Shown: one piece after another, positions 24,970 through 33,314 of the stretch
Layout of the letters: every line of letters starts with the position of its first letter
Numbering within the stretch: position 1 is the stretch's first letter
Notes under the pieces: generated by a model
The model's database searches: none
Told to the model about the DNA's origin: nothing
Seen by the model: the letters and a program-made list of their open reading frames with translations, nothing else
Assembly (NCBI RefSeq): GCF_014205295.1
Contig: NZ_JACHNF010000001.1
Span: forward strand, 4,650,001 to 4,714,000
DNA length: 64,000 bases
Direction: 5' to 3'
Source: Kribbella solani
GTDB taxonomy: Bacteria > Actinomycetota > Actinomycetes > Propionibacteriales > Kribbellaceae
Program-made: the position numbers and the translations under genes

Positions 24970-27738
24970 TCATGATCCGCGGCGGGCTGGGAACTCGACC
25001 ACCTGCTGGTAGGTCGGCCGGTTGACCCAGGCGATCCGATTCTGGGTGATGCCGCCCATCGGATTGTGCACAATCTGATCCGCGCAGAACTGGTCACCCG
25101 CCTTGCAGTCCGCGGTCGCCGGGTACGTCGTCGCCGCCGGCACTTTGGTTGCCGCCAGCAAGGTGTCGGTGAGTACGGATCGGCACGACGCCAGCGAACC
25201 GCCGCCGCAGTACGTCACGGGTTGTGAAGCCTTGACCGGATCGCCGAGGACCTTACGCAGGTCACGCTGGACGAAACCCCACCAGCCGCTCTGGAACGCC
25301 GAACCCTGCGAACTCGGCCGCTCGTCGATCTTCAGGTTCGCGGTCAGCGCGCCGTACAGATCCGGTCCGAGGTCCTTGAACTCCGCCGGGACCAGCAGCG
25401 GCCACCAGGCATCCAGCAGCCGGATCGCCTCCGCGTTGTCGTAGCTGCGGGATGAGGCACTGGGTGTCTTGCGGTGGGCGCCGGACTGCTGCCAGACGGT
25501 CAGTTTGGCGACCGCGTCCGCGACCGCCGGATCGGTGATCGGCGCGCTCTTCAGCACCCGGAGCAGGTACGGGAGCACCTGATCACCGCGCAGGTCGACC
25601 GTCGCCGCGTCCTCCATCGCCTCGACCAGCTTGCCGCGGGTGAACTTCTGCCCGCTCCCGATCACCGCCTTGATCCGGTCGTCCAACGGCTGACTGCGGT
25701 AAACCGAGTTGTAACCCCATTGACCGTCGGACGCGGAGTACCCGGGTGCCTGTTTGTTGTTCCAGCTCGTCAGGTAGTCCTGGTTGACGACCTGCGGATG
25801 CTGCGCGGGCGGCGTGTAGATCGCACGATTGTCGACCGGGTTCCAGCCCTGCCATTCGTAGCTGCTCCAGGTCGGCAGGTTCGGGTCGGCGCCGGCCGCG
25901 CGCACCGGGTTGTCGCCGGAGTTGAAGTACGCGATCGAGTCCTTGTCGGTGTAGAACCAGTTGAAGGTGTATCCGATGTTCGCCGCGGCCTTCTGGAAGT
26001 CGGCGGCCGAGTGGATCCGATCCGGGTCGTTGAACTGCATGAACCCGAGCGCCGACCCCGCCTCGTTGCCGTACGTCGACCTGTTCTTGGTGAAGAGCAC
26101 CGGCTTGCCACCGACCGTACCGCGATGCGTCACGATGCCGTACTTGGTGCGCAGGGCAACCAATGTGTACGACCCGGCCGGCTCGGACGAACCGAGACTG
26201 GCGTACCAGGCGTTGTGCCGTTCGAGTCGTTCGATCGGTACGCATTGGCCCCGGAAGACGTAGTACTGCGAGGCTTTCGTCGGGGTTCCGCCGTTCGGCT
26301 CACACAGCGGTACGGCGAAGGTGTCGGTGATGTCCTGGCCGGCCGACGTGGCACTCCACGAATAGTCGGGTCCGCGACCGATCAGCGTGTAGAAGTTGAG
26401 ACCGGCGAAGGCGATACCGCGCGAACTGACACCCGGCCCTTGCAGTTCCTGGCGGAGCAGTAGTTGTGGCGCGAAGTATCCGGTTTGCGGTCCGTACACG
26501 GCGATCGGGTTGCCGCTCTGGGTGTGCGCGCCGGACACCAGCAGCGCGTTCGACATGGCCTTCTTTCCGAACCCTTCCGGGAACAGGCCACCGTTGAAGA
26601 TGCCTTTGAGTTTCTCGGCACCCTTCGGCGCGGGTTTGGCGGCGGCCGTCTTGTTCGCGGTCTGGTCGATCACCTCGGGCTCGGCGGTCACCGAGCCGCG
26701 GTCCGGCAGCGCGCGTCCGGCCGGGTTCGGTCCGGTCGTCCCGTACGGGAAGGTGGCGCCGTTGTGCACGGTCGTACTGGCCTCCGGATCGTTCTGCGAA
26801 CGGAACGACTCCCACACTTTGGTGCCCTGGGCAACGCCGTACTTCGCCTGCGCCTCGATCAGCGCCAGCGCGGACGCGACCTCGGCACCACCGCCGGTAC
26901 CGAAGATGCCCGCGACCACGGCCGCGGTGGCGACCACATCGGTCACCTTCCAGTGCGGGGTCGGCCAGGTCAGACCGAGCGCGACGTACTCACCTGGGTA
27001 CCCGATGCCGACCGTGTCGATGTAGTGGTTCACCCCGTCGACCCAGGCCTGGATGTCTTGTTGCATCTTCACGCCGTCCGCGCCGTACAACTCGTCCGCG
27101 TCGTCGAACTGGCGTTGCAGATCCGCCTCGGTGTACGGCGCCGTACGCCAGAACTCCTGCTCGAACTCCCGGTTCGCCGCCGCGCCACCCGCGAACGGCG
27201 TCAGCTGACCGCGGCCGAGATGCCGGAACACGTCCATCACGAACAGGCGGTCCTGCGCGCCCGCGTACCCGGCGCCGAACATCGTGCCGAGCCGCGTCGT
27301 GCCGGTGATGTGCGGGATGCCGCGCGACCTGTCCCGGACGATCGTGACGTCGCCGCGCGGGTGGATCGTACTGGCGATGTCGTTCGGTTTCACTCCGAAC
27401 GACGCGTCGTCGAAGTACGGCGCGAGGCCGTCGTCGGTGATACCGCGCGAGTTCCAGACCAGGTCCTGGTACGGCTTGACGGTGTCGCTGAAGTGCGCTG
27501 GACGTACGCCCAATGTCTTGAAAACAAGGAGGTCCGTGAAGGTGGCGTTGCCGTTCTGGCCCGGTGGGAGGATGTCACGACATTGCTGCCGGCAATAATC
27601 TTCAGGGCTTGCGGCAACGGTCTGAGCTGCCGCGCGCGACGCTGCCTGGGTCGGGGCGGGCAGGGTCGCGAGGACCGCGGTGGCGGCGACGGCGGCGACC
27701 GTCGTCCGAAGCCGGGTACGGAGTGCGGGGCGGGGCAC
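24970..27738 (-). CDS. Secreted penicillin acylase-family (S45, Ntn-hydrolase) enzyme
   Basis: 922 aa precursor. Signal peptide RTRLRTTVAAVAATAVLATL...AAS; small-subunit region follows with GIPHITGTTRLGTMFGAGYA and QDRLFVMDVFRHLGRGQLTP. Autocatalytic cleavage is expected before Ser in KKAMSNALLVSGAHTQSGNP (S396), which becomes the N-terminal nucleophile; the His residue usual after this Ser is not clear. FNWFYTDKDSIAYFNSGDNP and MQFNDPDRI are conserved large-subunit blocks. Acts outside the cell on amide bonds of acyl amino acids, acyl-homoserine lactones or lipopeptides; substrate cannot be told. GTG 27738 is chosen because GAGGAGGG precedes it; an ATG at 27777 lies inside a palindrome. Confidence 0.87.
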   Translation of the reverse strand: MPRPALRTRLRTTVAAVAATAVLATLPAPTQAASRAAAQTVAASPEDYCRQQCRDILPPGQNGNATFTDLLVFKTLGVRPAHFSDTVKPYQDLVWNSRGITDDGLAPYFDDASFGVKPNDIASTIHPRGDVTIVRDRSRGIPHITGTTRLGTMFGAGYAGAQDRLFVMDVFRHLGRGQLTPFAGGAAANREFEQEFWRTAPYTEADLQRQFDDADELYGADGVKMQQDIQAWVDGVNHYIDTVGIGYPGEYVALGLTWPTPHWKVTDVVATAAVVAGIFGTGGGAEVASALALIEAQAKYGVAQGTKVWESFRSQNDPEASTTVHNGATFPYGTTGPNPAGRALPDRGSVTAEPEVIDQTANKTAAAKPAPKGAEKLKGIFNGGLFPEGFGKKAMSNALLVSGAHTQSGNPIAVYGPQTGYFAPQLLLRQELQGPGVSSRGIAFAGLNFYTLIGRGPDYSWSATSAGQDITDTFAVPLCEPNGGTPTKASQYYVFRGQCVPIERLERHNAWYASLGSSEPAGSYTLVALRTKYGIVTHRGTVGGKPVLFTKNRSTYGNEAGSALGFMQFNDPDRIHSAADFQKAAANIGYTFNWFYTDKDSIAYFNSGDNPVRAAGADPNLPTWSSYEWQGWNPVDNRAIYTPPAQHPQVVNQDYLTSWNNKQAPGYSASDGQWGYNSVYRSQPLDDRIKAVIGSGQKFTRGKLVEAMEDAATVDLRGDQVLPYLLRVLKSAPITDPAVADAVAKLTVWQQSGAHRKTPSASSRSYDNAEAIRLLDAWWPLLVPAEFKDLGPDLYGALTANLKIDERPSSQGSAFQSGWWGFVQRDLRKVLGDPVKASQPVTYCGGGSLASCRSVLTDTLLAATKVPAATTYPATADCKAGDQFCADQIVHNPMGGITQNRIAWVNRPTYQQVVEFPARRGS

Positions 27739-27761
27739 GGTTCCCTCCTCGGGTCGATGAA

Positions 27762-27778
27762 AGTGAGAATGACTCACT
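27762..27778. promoter_or_regulatory. Operator-like palindrome upstream of the acylase gene
   Basis: AGTGAGAATGACTCACT: perfect 6-bp arms AGTGAG/CTCACT around a 5-bp centre, in the 114-bp divergent region between the acylase and SelA-like genes. No regulator gene is adjacent. Confidence 0.45.
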
Positions 27779-27852
27779 AGTAGCTTTCGGTCAAGAACTC
27801 ACCGCCAGACTCTCGCCAATTGCTGTCCGTGACCACTACGCTCGGCAACACC

Positions 27853-28941
27853 ATGAGCATCCATGATCGTTACCGCTTGAGTGTGGTGATCAATGCCAAG
27901 GGGACGTACACGCCGCTCGGCGTGTACCGGAGTCCCGACGGAGTGGCCGCGGCCGTCGCCCAGGCGTTGCCCGAATTCTTCGTGATGGACGAGCTGGGCG
28001 ACCGCGCCAGCGAAGCCATCGCGCAGGTCACCGGCGCCCAGGCCGGCGCGGTCGTACACTGCACCGCGGCCGGTGTCACCCTGTCCGTCGCGGCCACCAT
28101 GACCGGCGGCGACCCGCGCCGGATCAGTACGCTGCCGGACACCAGCGACCTGCACAACCGGGTCGTCCTGCCGGCATCGCACGTCGTCGACTACGGCCAC
28201 ACCAACCTGCAGGGCATCCGGCTGTCCGGCGCGCAGGTCGATCTCGCGGGCTCCGCGGACGGGTGCACGATCGCCGACCTGGAGGCCGAGCTCGACGGGC
28301 CGGACGTCGCCTGCCTGATGCTGGTCGCGTCCCGGCTGACCCGCGGCGAACCGATCGACCTGGTGTCGGCGATCCGGGCGGCGCATCGCCGTGGCGTGCC
28401 GGCGATCATCGACGCGGCGGCGCAGTTCCCGCGGATCGCGGACCTGCTGGCGACCGGTGCCGATCTGGTGCTGGTGAGCGGGCAGAAGTACCTCGGCTCA
28501 CCGACCGCGGGCATCGTGGCCGGCAGCTGGCCGCTCGTACAGGCCGTACGCGCCCAGGAGAAGGGCATCGGGCGGGTGATGAAGCCGTCCAAGGAGGCGA
28601 TCGTCGGCGTACTCGCCGCACTGGAGGAATGGCAGGCGTTCGACCGGGTGAAATGGGAAGCGGACGAGCTCGCCAAGGTGGACGCCTTCGTCGCCGCGGC
28701 CGGGCGGATCCCGGACCTCACCGCCGAGGTCGTACCGGACCCGACCGGCCTCCAGGTGTCCCGCGTACTGCTCAAGGTCCCCGACGCCAAACGCCTCGCC
28801 ACCGAACTGGAAGCCGGCACCCCACCCATCTACGTGATGACCGACCGCATCGACGACAACGAACTCATGCTCGAACTAGTCCCCCTGTCCCCCGACGAAA
28901 CCGCCACCATCCTCGCCCACCTCTGGACCGCCCTCACCTAA
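27853..28941 (+). CDS. SelA-like PLP-dependent lyase/transferase
   Basis: 362 aa fold-type I PLP enzyme. VSGQKYLGSPTAG contains the Schiff-base Lys (K212); PAIIDAAAQFPR supplies the Asp contacting the pyridine nitrogen (D187); VDYGHTNLQGIRLSG and VVHCTAAGVTLSVAATM are shared with SelA/DgaE-like proteins. True SelA is longer and no selC or selB is seen, so D-glucosaminate-6-phosphate ammonia-lyase-like or another amino-acid lyase activity is more likely. ATG 27853 is chosen over an upstream in-frame ATG because family members start there. Monocistronic. Confidence 0.8.
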   Translation: MSIHDRYRLSVVINAKGTYTPLGVYRSPDGVAAAVAQALPEFFVMDELGDRASEAIAQVTGAQAGAVVHCTAAGVTLSVAATMTGGDPRRISTLPDTSDLHNRVVLPASHVVDYGHTNLQGIRLSGAQVDLAGSADGCTIADLEAELDGPDVACLMLVASRLTRGEPIDLVSAIRAAHRRGVPAIIDAAAQFPRIADLLATGADLVLVSGQKYLGSPTAGIVAGSWPLVQAVRAQEKGIGRVMKPSKEAIVGVLAALEEWQAFDRVKWEADELAKVDAFVAAAGRIPDLTAEVVPDPTGLQVSRVLLKVPDAKRLATELEAGTPPIYVMTDRIDDNELMLELVPLSPDETATILAHLWTALT

Positions 28942-29076
28942 CCCACCCATCCTCACCACCCACCCCGCTCCCACCCCGCTCCCGCCCCGCGCTGCCCCGC
29001 GCTGCGCTGCGCTGCCCCGCGCTGCGCTGCCGGGCCGCCCCCACGCCGCGCTGCCCCCGCCCCGCGCCATTTCGGG

Positions 29077-29146
29077 GGTTAACCCATGACAACGCCCCTT
29101 CACTTCCTGCCTGCAGGGGGTGAAGGGGCGTGTCGAGAGGTTAACC
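29077..29146. terminator. Bidirectional hairpin between the SelA-like and helicase genes
   Basis: CGCCCCTTCAC (29093-29103) pairs perfectly with GTGAAGGGGCG (29120-29130); the stem is extended by GACA/TGTC and flanked by two GGTTAACC palindromes at 29077-29084 and 29139-29146. Confidence 0.65.
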
Positions 29147-29193
29147 ACTCAAATGGATCCGGGCATCCAAGCGGTCGACCGGGGTGCTGTCGG

Positions 29194-29261
29194 GTGGTGC
29201 AGGTGGATCTGTGGTGCAGGTGGATCTGTGGTGCAGGTGGATCTGTGGTGCAGGTGGATCT
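29194..29261. repeat. Four perfect tandem copies of a 17-bp repeat
   Basis: GTGGTGCAGGTGGATCT at 29194, 29211, 29228 and 29245, followed by a diverged start of a fifth copy. It ends 15 bp before the stop codon of the helicase gene. Confidence 0.9.
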
Positions 29262-29275
29262 GTGGGGCGGGTGGG

Positions 29276-31531
29276 TTAGTGCTGGTAGGACTTGCCGTCG
29301 GTGCGGCGGGGGCCGTTGCCGCGGCGGGGGCCGTTGCTGCCTCGGGAGTCGTGGCCGCGGCCCGGGCGGGTGCCGCCGAAGCGCCGGCCGCCCTTGTTGT
29401 TGCGCGGCTTCGGGGCCGGCAGCTTCACCGGGTACCCGGACGGGCGGCTGCCGCCGGTCAGCCCGGTGACGACCTCGTCACCCGGACGCGCCCGGACCGG
29501 CTCGACGTCCACGCCCGCGGACTCGGCCAGCCGGATCATCCCGCGCCGCTGGTGCGGCAGGACGAGCGTGACGACCGCGCCCTCACCACCAGCGCGAGCC
29601 GTCCGGCCGGCGCGGTGCAGGTAGTCCTTGTGGTCCGCCGCCGGGTCCGCCTGAACCACCAGGCCGACGTCGTCGACGTGGATACCGCGGGCCGCGACAT
29701 CGGTCGCCACCAGTACCGGCACCGAACCGTCCTTGAACTGCTCGAGCGTACGGTTCCGCGCGCCCTGGGTCAGACCGCCGTGCAGCGCCGCGGCCATCAC
29801 GCCACGGTCCCGCAGCTGGGTGGCGACCCGGTCCGCGCCGAGCTTGGTCCGGACGAACACGATCGTCCGCCCGTCCCGGCTGGCCAGCTCGGCCGTCAGT
29901 GACTGCTTGTGCGCCGGCTCGATCACCAGCAGGTGGTGCTCCATCGTCGTGACGGCCGCCTGCGCGGCGTCGGTCGAGTGGATCACCGGGTCCTTCAGGT
30001 ACGTCTTCACGATCGTGTCGACGTCGTTGTCCAGCGTCGCGGAGAACAGCAGCCGCTGACCCTCGGACGGGGTCATGTCGAGCAGCGTGGTGACGGCCGG
30101 CATGAAGCCCATGTCGCACATGTGGTCGGCCTCGTCGAGGACCGCGACCTCGACCGCGCCGAGGTCGGCGGCGCCCTGCTCACACAGGTCGATCAGCCGG
30201 CCGGGCGTGGCGATCAGCAGGTCGACACCACGCCGGAGCGCGTCGATCTGCTTCGGGTACGGGAGTCCGCCGGCGATCAGCTTGAGCGACACGTTCATCA
30301 CGTGCGCGAGCGGCTCGAGGGCGTCGTGTACCTGCATCGCGAGTTCACGGGTCGGTACCAGGATCATGCCGCGCGGGCGGCGGGACTCGGTCCGGCCGCC
30401 GGACAGGCGCATCAGCGTCGGCAGGCCGAACCCGAGGGTCTTGCCGGAGCCGGTCTGACCGCGACCGAGTACGTCCTTGCCGGCCAGCGCGTCCGGGATG
30501 GTCGCCGCCTGGATCGGGAACGGCGCGGTGATGCCGTCCCGGGCCAGCCGCTGCACCAGCCGCGGCGCCAGCCCGAGGGCGGCAAACTGGTTGTCGTCGG
30601 CAACGGTTCCCAGGTCGGCCGGGGCCACCTGCTCCCGGCGGTCGTCCCGCTGTACCCGCCGGTTGTCCTGCTCCACTCGTCGATCGTCCTTCCGGAAGTT
30701 CTTGTCGTTCCGCTCGAACCGGGACCGGTCATCCCGGTTGTACTGCTGCTGCTCATCGCGGTCGTAACGCGGCCGGTCGTCCCGGTTGTACTGCGGCCGG
30801 TCGTCGCGGTTGAAACGCGGACGCTCGTCGCGATCGAACCGGGGACGCTCGTCCCGGTTGAAACGCGGACGCTCGCCGCCGTTGTACTGCGCCCGGTCGT
30901 CGCGGTCGTAACGCGGCCGCTCGTCCCGGTTGAACTTGGACCGCTCATCGCGGTTGTACTGCGGCCGGTCATCCCGGTTGTAGCGAGGACGCTCGTCACG
31001 ATTGAACTTCGAGCGGTCGTCCCGGTTGTACTGCGGCCGGTCGTCGCGGTTGAAACGCGGCCGCTCGTCCCGGTTGAACTGCTGGCGGTCGCCACCGTTG
31101 TACTGCCGGCGGTCGTCCCGATTGAACCGCGGACGCTCCTCCCGGTTGAACTTCGAGCGGTCGTCGCGGTTGAACTGCTGTCGCTCGCCACCGTTGTACT
31201 GCGGCCGGTCATCGCGGTTGAACCGCGGCCGCTCGTCCCGGTTGAACTGCGGCCGATCGCCACCGTTGAACTGCTGCCGATCGCCACCGTTGAACTGCTG
31301 GCGATCCCCACCGTTGTACTGCGGCCGGTCGTCGCGGTTGGGGCGGCGGGTTTGGCCTCGGTCGGGGCGGGGTTGTTCGGAGCGGTAGCCCTTGACCTCG
31401 GGGCGCTCCTCGCGACGCGGCTGGTACGCGGACTCCGCCGCCATCCGCTCGCCGTACGACTGGTTCTGATGCTTCTTGTGCCGGGGCTTCTTCGCCCGCC
31501 CGTCGGCGGACTCGGGGTCGTGCTGGGTCAC
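29276..31531 (-). CDS. DEAD-box RNA helicase with 26 octapeptide repeats in a disordered N-terminal tail
   Basis: 751 aa. Residues 1-64 are basic/polar; 65-272 consist of 26 tandem octapeptides of the type NRDDRPQY/NRDERPRF/NGGDRQQF; 273-310 is a charged linker. The helicase core (about 315-690) has the Q motif, GRGQTGSGKTLGFGLP (motif I), PTRELAMQV, TPGRLIDL, VLDEADHMCDMGF (motif II), LLFSATL (motif III) and HRAGRTARAG (motif VI). The C-terminus is RG/GR-rich. Such helicases unwind RNA in ribosome assembly, decay or cold adaptation. GTG 31531 has GAGAGAG upstream. Each repeat supplies one aromatic and two or three Arg, the composition of phase-separating tails. Confidence 0.93.
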   Translation of the reverse strand: MTQHDPESADGRAKKPRHKKHQNQSYGERMAAESAYQPRREERPEVKGYRSEQPRPDRGQTRRPNRDDRPQYNGGDRQQFNGGDRQQFNGGDRPQFNRDERPRFNRDDRPQYNGGERQQFNRDDRSKFNREERPRFNRDDRRQYNGGDRQQFNRDERPRFNRDDRPQYNRDDRSKFNRDERPRYNRDDRPQYNRDERSKFNRDERPRYDRDDRAQYNGGERPRFNRDERPRFDRDERPRFNRDDRPQYNRDDRPRYDRDEQQQYNRDDRSRFERNDKNFRKDDRRVEQDNRRVQRDDRREQVAPADLGTVADDNQFAALGLAPRLVQRLARDGITAPFPIQAATIPDALAGKDVLGRGQTGSGKTLGFGLPTLMRLSGGRTESRRPRGMILVPTRELAMQVHDALEPLAHVMNVSLKLIAGGLPYPKQIDALRRGVDLLIATPGRLIDLCEQGAADLGAVEVAVLDEADHMCDMGFMPAVTTLLDMTPSEGQRLLFSATLDNDVDTIVKTYLKDPVIHSTDAAQAAVTTMEHHLLVIEPAHKQSLTAELASRDGRTIVFVRTKLGADRVATQLRDRGVMAAALHGGLTQGARNRTLEQFKDGSVPVLVATDVAARGIHVDDVGLVVQADPAADHKDYLHRAGRTARAGGEGAVVTLVLPHQRRGMIRLAESAGVDVEPVRARPGDEVVTGLTGGSRPSGYPVKLPAPKPRNNKGGRRFGGTRPGRGHDSRGSNGPRRGNGPRRTDGKSYQH
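30716..31339 (-). repeat. 24-bp minisatellite encoding the helicase octapeptides
   Basis: 624 bp, 26 units of 24 bp in frame on the minus strand. Unit types alternate (RDDRPQYN, RDERPRFN, RDDRSKFN, GGDRQQFN), with runs of near-identical neighbours that suggest recent slippage or gene conversion. Copy number is likely to vary between strains. Confidence 0.92.
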
Positions 31532-31879
31532 GCAAACTCTCTCTCGGATTCACGGACGATTTGCCGGTTCGCAGCAGCACGCGTGAGCGCCGGTCACGAA
31601 AATCATGACCGGATCGTGACGTACTCAGCAGGAGACGGGCATCGACCTGCGGGTGCTATCGCGTTGCACCCATGTCGCCGGAATGTTTTCAGCCGGATGC
31701 TGAAACCGACGGGTCGGAGCGCCTGGAACATCTCTGGTGACGCGACTCGCGCACCGACACCAGAAAAGTATAACCGATCGTGACGGCACCTCCGACCATC
31801 CAGACCACCCCCACCACTGGTCTCCCAAGCTGAAAGTCACCCTCCGGCACTGGCCCACCACGTGCCCTACCATCCTGCG
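31532..31879. other. Non-coding gap with two hairpins upstream of the helicase gene
   Basis: 348 bp between divergent starts. CCGGTCA/TGACCGG (31590-31612) and TTTCAGC/GCTGAAA (31687-31705) are perfect 7-bp stems and could lie in a long 5' leader of the helicase mRNA. The right end holds TACCAT-N6-ATG, the leaderless start of the 2H gene. No ORF supported. Confidence 0.6.
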
Positions 31880-32743
31880 ATGGTCACGATCTGTATTGCC
31901 TTCAAGCTACCTCCGCGGTACGACCAGGCAGCTCGCACGATCAGCCGGCACGTGGCGCGGCAGAGCCCGTCCCAGTTCGTTCTCGGCGAACGGTTCGCCC
32001 GCGAGGACGGCGAGATCCCCGTCGCCCATTCGACGGTCCTTCAGGTCGAGATCGATCCCGCAGACATACCTGCCATGTGGGACGCCGTCCAGCAGAAGGT
32101 CGCCTCGCACTCCTCGCTACGGATCGACAACGCCGTCTACCGCCACAACCCGTACGGCGCGGTCGAGGCGCACTGGGATGCGTCGCCGGAGTGGACCGCT
32201 CTCCAGCAGGATGTAGTGGACGCCGCGCGCCCGTTCTGCAGAATGGCCGACAAGGACCCGTCCGGAGTCTCGAACGAAGAGATCCTGAGCTTCTGGCAGC
32301 AGAACCCGGACAACCGGGATCGGATCGAAAAGTTCACGCAGGATCATTTCGCCGAGACGGGCCCCTGGTACAGCCCACATGCGACGTTCACCTGGCTGGA
32401 CACCGAGTTCGAGGCGCACCCCGACGGACTGCACGACTCCGACGGCGTGGTCACGAAAGAAGGTTTCCCCGACCTCGAGCCGCTCCAGGCCGAGTACCCG
32501 GCGGAGGCGTTCAACGGCGCCGAACTCGGCGAGCTCTGCTGCTTCCGGCGGGGCGGCCTCGGGACCTGTCTGGACGAGCGCGCGGATCCCATCACCCTGC
32601 CCTCCCGCCAAGAAGCACGGGCGGTCCGGGCAGCAACCGCTGGAATCACGTCGCCCGCGGCGGCAGCCGGCGAGCCTCGCCCGGAGTCCGACAGCGCACA
32701 CCGCTCCACGATCGACCCGGAACGCGGGCGCTCAGGCCGCTGA
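31880..32743 (+). CDS. 2H phosphoesterase-like protein (LigT/CPDase superfamily), function unknown
   Basis: 287 aa, not a family I can name exactly. Two motifs of the form H-x-T stand out: VAHSTVLQVEI (H50, T52) and SPHATFTWLD (H167, T169), each followed by a hydrophobic strand, which is the catalytic signature of 2H phosphoesterases that cleave or ligate 2',3'-cyclic or 2'-5' phosphodiesters. The pair spacing (117 residues) is longer than in ThpR but acceptable. The last 50 residues are Pro/Arg/Ser-rich. ATG 31880 is supported by TACCAT-N6-ATG. It lies between the RNA helicase and soxR, so RNA metabolism is possible but unproven. Confidence 0.6.
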   Translation: MVTICIAFKLPPRYDQAARTISRHVARQSPSQFVLGERFAREDGEIPVAHSTVLQVEIDPADIPAMWDAVQQKVASHSSLRIDNAVYRHNPYGAVEAHWDASPEWTALQQDVVDAARPFCRMADKDPSGVSNEEILSFWQQNPDNRDRIEKFTQDHFAETGPWYSPHATFTWLDTEFEAHPDGLHDSDGVVTKEGFPDLEPLQAEYPAEAFNGAELGELCCFRRGGLGTCLDERADPITLPSRQEARAVRAATAGITSPAAAAGEPRPESDSAHRSTIDPERGRSGR

Positions 32744-32780
32744 CCCGTCAGGCCTTGGACCGATGACTGTCCTGCCCTCA

Positions 32781-32826
32781 CTTCAAGCGAGGTTGAGTTT
32801 TTGGGGTGGGGATCTAGGGTGTCGGT
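32781..32826 (+). promoter_or_regulatory. SoxR box and leaderless promoter of soxR
   Basis: CTTCAAGCGAGGTTGAGT (32781-32798) matches 12 of 18 positions of the enterobacterial SoxR box and keeps the TCAA-N6-TTGA core. It overlaps a -35 TTGAGT (32793-32798), which is 16 bp from the -10 TAGGGT (32815-32820), 6 nt before the ATG. Overlap with -35 suggests autorepression. Confidence 0.55.
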
Positions 32827-33303
32827 ATGGGAGAGGAGAACGTCCCGAGCAAGGAGCACTGGCTCTCGATCGGGGAGATCGCGCAGCGGTCCGGAGTGGC
32901 GGCGTCGGCGTTGCGCTTCTACGAGGACCAGGGTCTGATCGATTCGCGGCGTACGGCCGGCAACCAGCGCCAGTACCAGCGCAGCACCTTGCGGCGGATC
33001 GCGTTCGTCCAGGCGGCGCAGCGGGTCGGTCTCGCGCTTGCCGAGATCAAGGAGGCACTGGACTCGCTGCCCGAGGACCGGACGCCGACGCGCGCCGACT
33101 GGAGCAAACTCTCCAAGTCCTGGCGCAGCCGCCTCGACGACCGGATCGCCGAGCTGGAGCGCCTGCGCGACGACCTCGACACGTGCATAGGTTGCGGCTG
33201 CCTGAGCCTGCAACGCTGCAACCTCTACAACAAGGAAGACCGCCTCTCCACGCGCGGACCCGGCGCCCGGCTGCTCAACGTCGGCATCCCCGGCGAGGCC
33301 TGA
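32827..33303 (+). CDS. soxR: Redox-sensitive MerR-family regulator SoxR
   Basis: 158 aa. MerR HTH (LSIGEIAQRSGVAASALRFY, EDQGLIDSRRTAGNQRQYQR), dimerisation helix, then the cluster-binding CIGCGCLSLQRC, an exact CX2CXCX5C motif for the [2Fe-2S] centre, followed by NLYNKEDRL. SoxR senses redox-cycling compounds by cluster oxidation. In actinobacteria it usually controls a few redox or export genes rather than soxS; no obvious target is adjacent apart from the possible self-operator. ATG 32827 is fixed by TAGGGT-N6-ATG. Confidence 0.94.
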   Translation: MGEENVPSKEHWLSIGEIAQRSGVAASALRFYEDQGLIDSRRTAGNQRQYQRSTLRRIAFVQAAQRVGLALAEIKEALDSLPEDRTPTRADWSKLSKSWRSRLDDRIAELERLRDDLDTCIGCGCLSLQRCNLYNKEDRLSTRGPGARLLNVGIPGEA

Positions 33304-33314
33304 CACTCAACAGC

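Larger units (their letters stand above)
28942..29275. other. Non-coding gap with simple repeats and a hairpin
   Basis: 334 bp between convergent genes. From about 28960 to 29070 it is C/G-rich microsatellite-like DNA (repeated CCCCGCGCTG and GCGCTGC). Then comes a terminator hairpin (29077-29146) and a 17-bp tandem repeat (29194-29261). I see no ORF with coding character. Confidence 0.7.

Noticed and set aside
26464..27780. 438-aa ORF antisense to the acylase gene
   Set aside because: Shadow ORF; the acylase strand has a signal peptide, ribosome-binding site and Ntn-hydrolase motifs.
27853..28941. Calling the PLP gene selA
   Set aside because: It is shorter than SelA and no selenocysteine genes are seen, so only a SelA-like label is justified.
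29194..29261. Tandem repeats as a CRISPR array
   Set aside because: Units are contiguous 17-mers with no spacers, and no cas genes are present.
29909..31783. 624-aa ORF antisense to the helicase gene with repeated Val/Leu/Arg-rich octads
   Set aside because: It is the mirror of the 24-bp minisatellite in a GC-rich gene; no start signals or homology-like features, and the sense strand has all helicase motifs.
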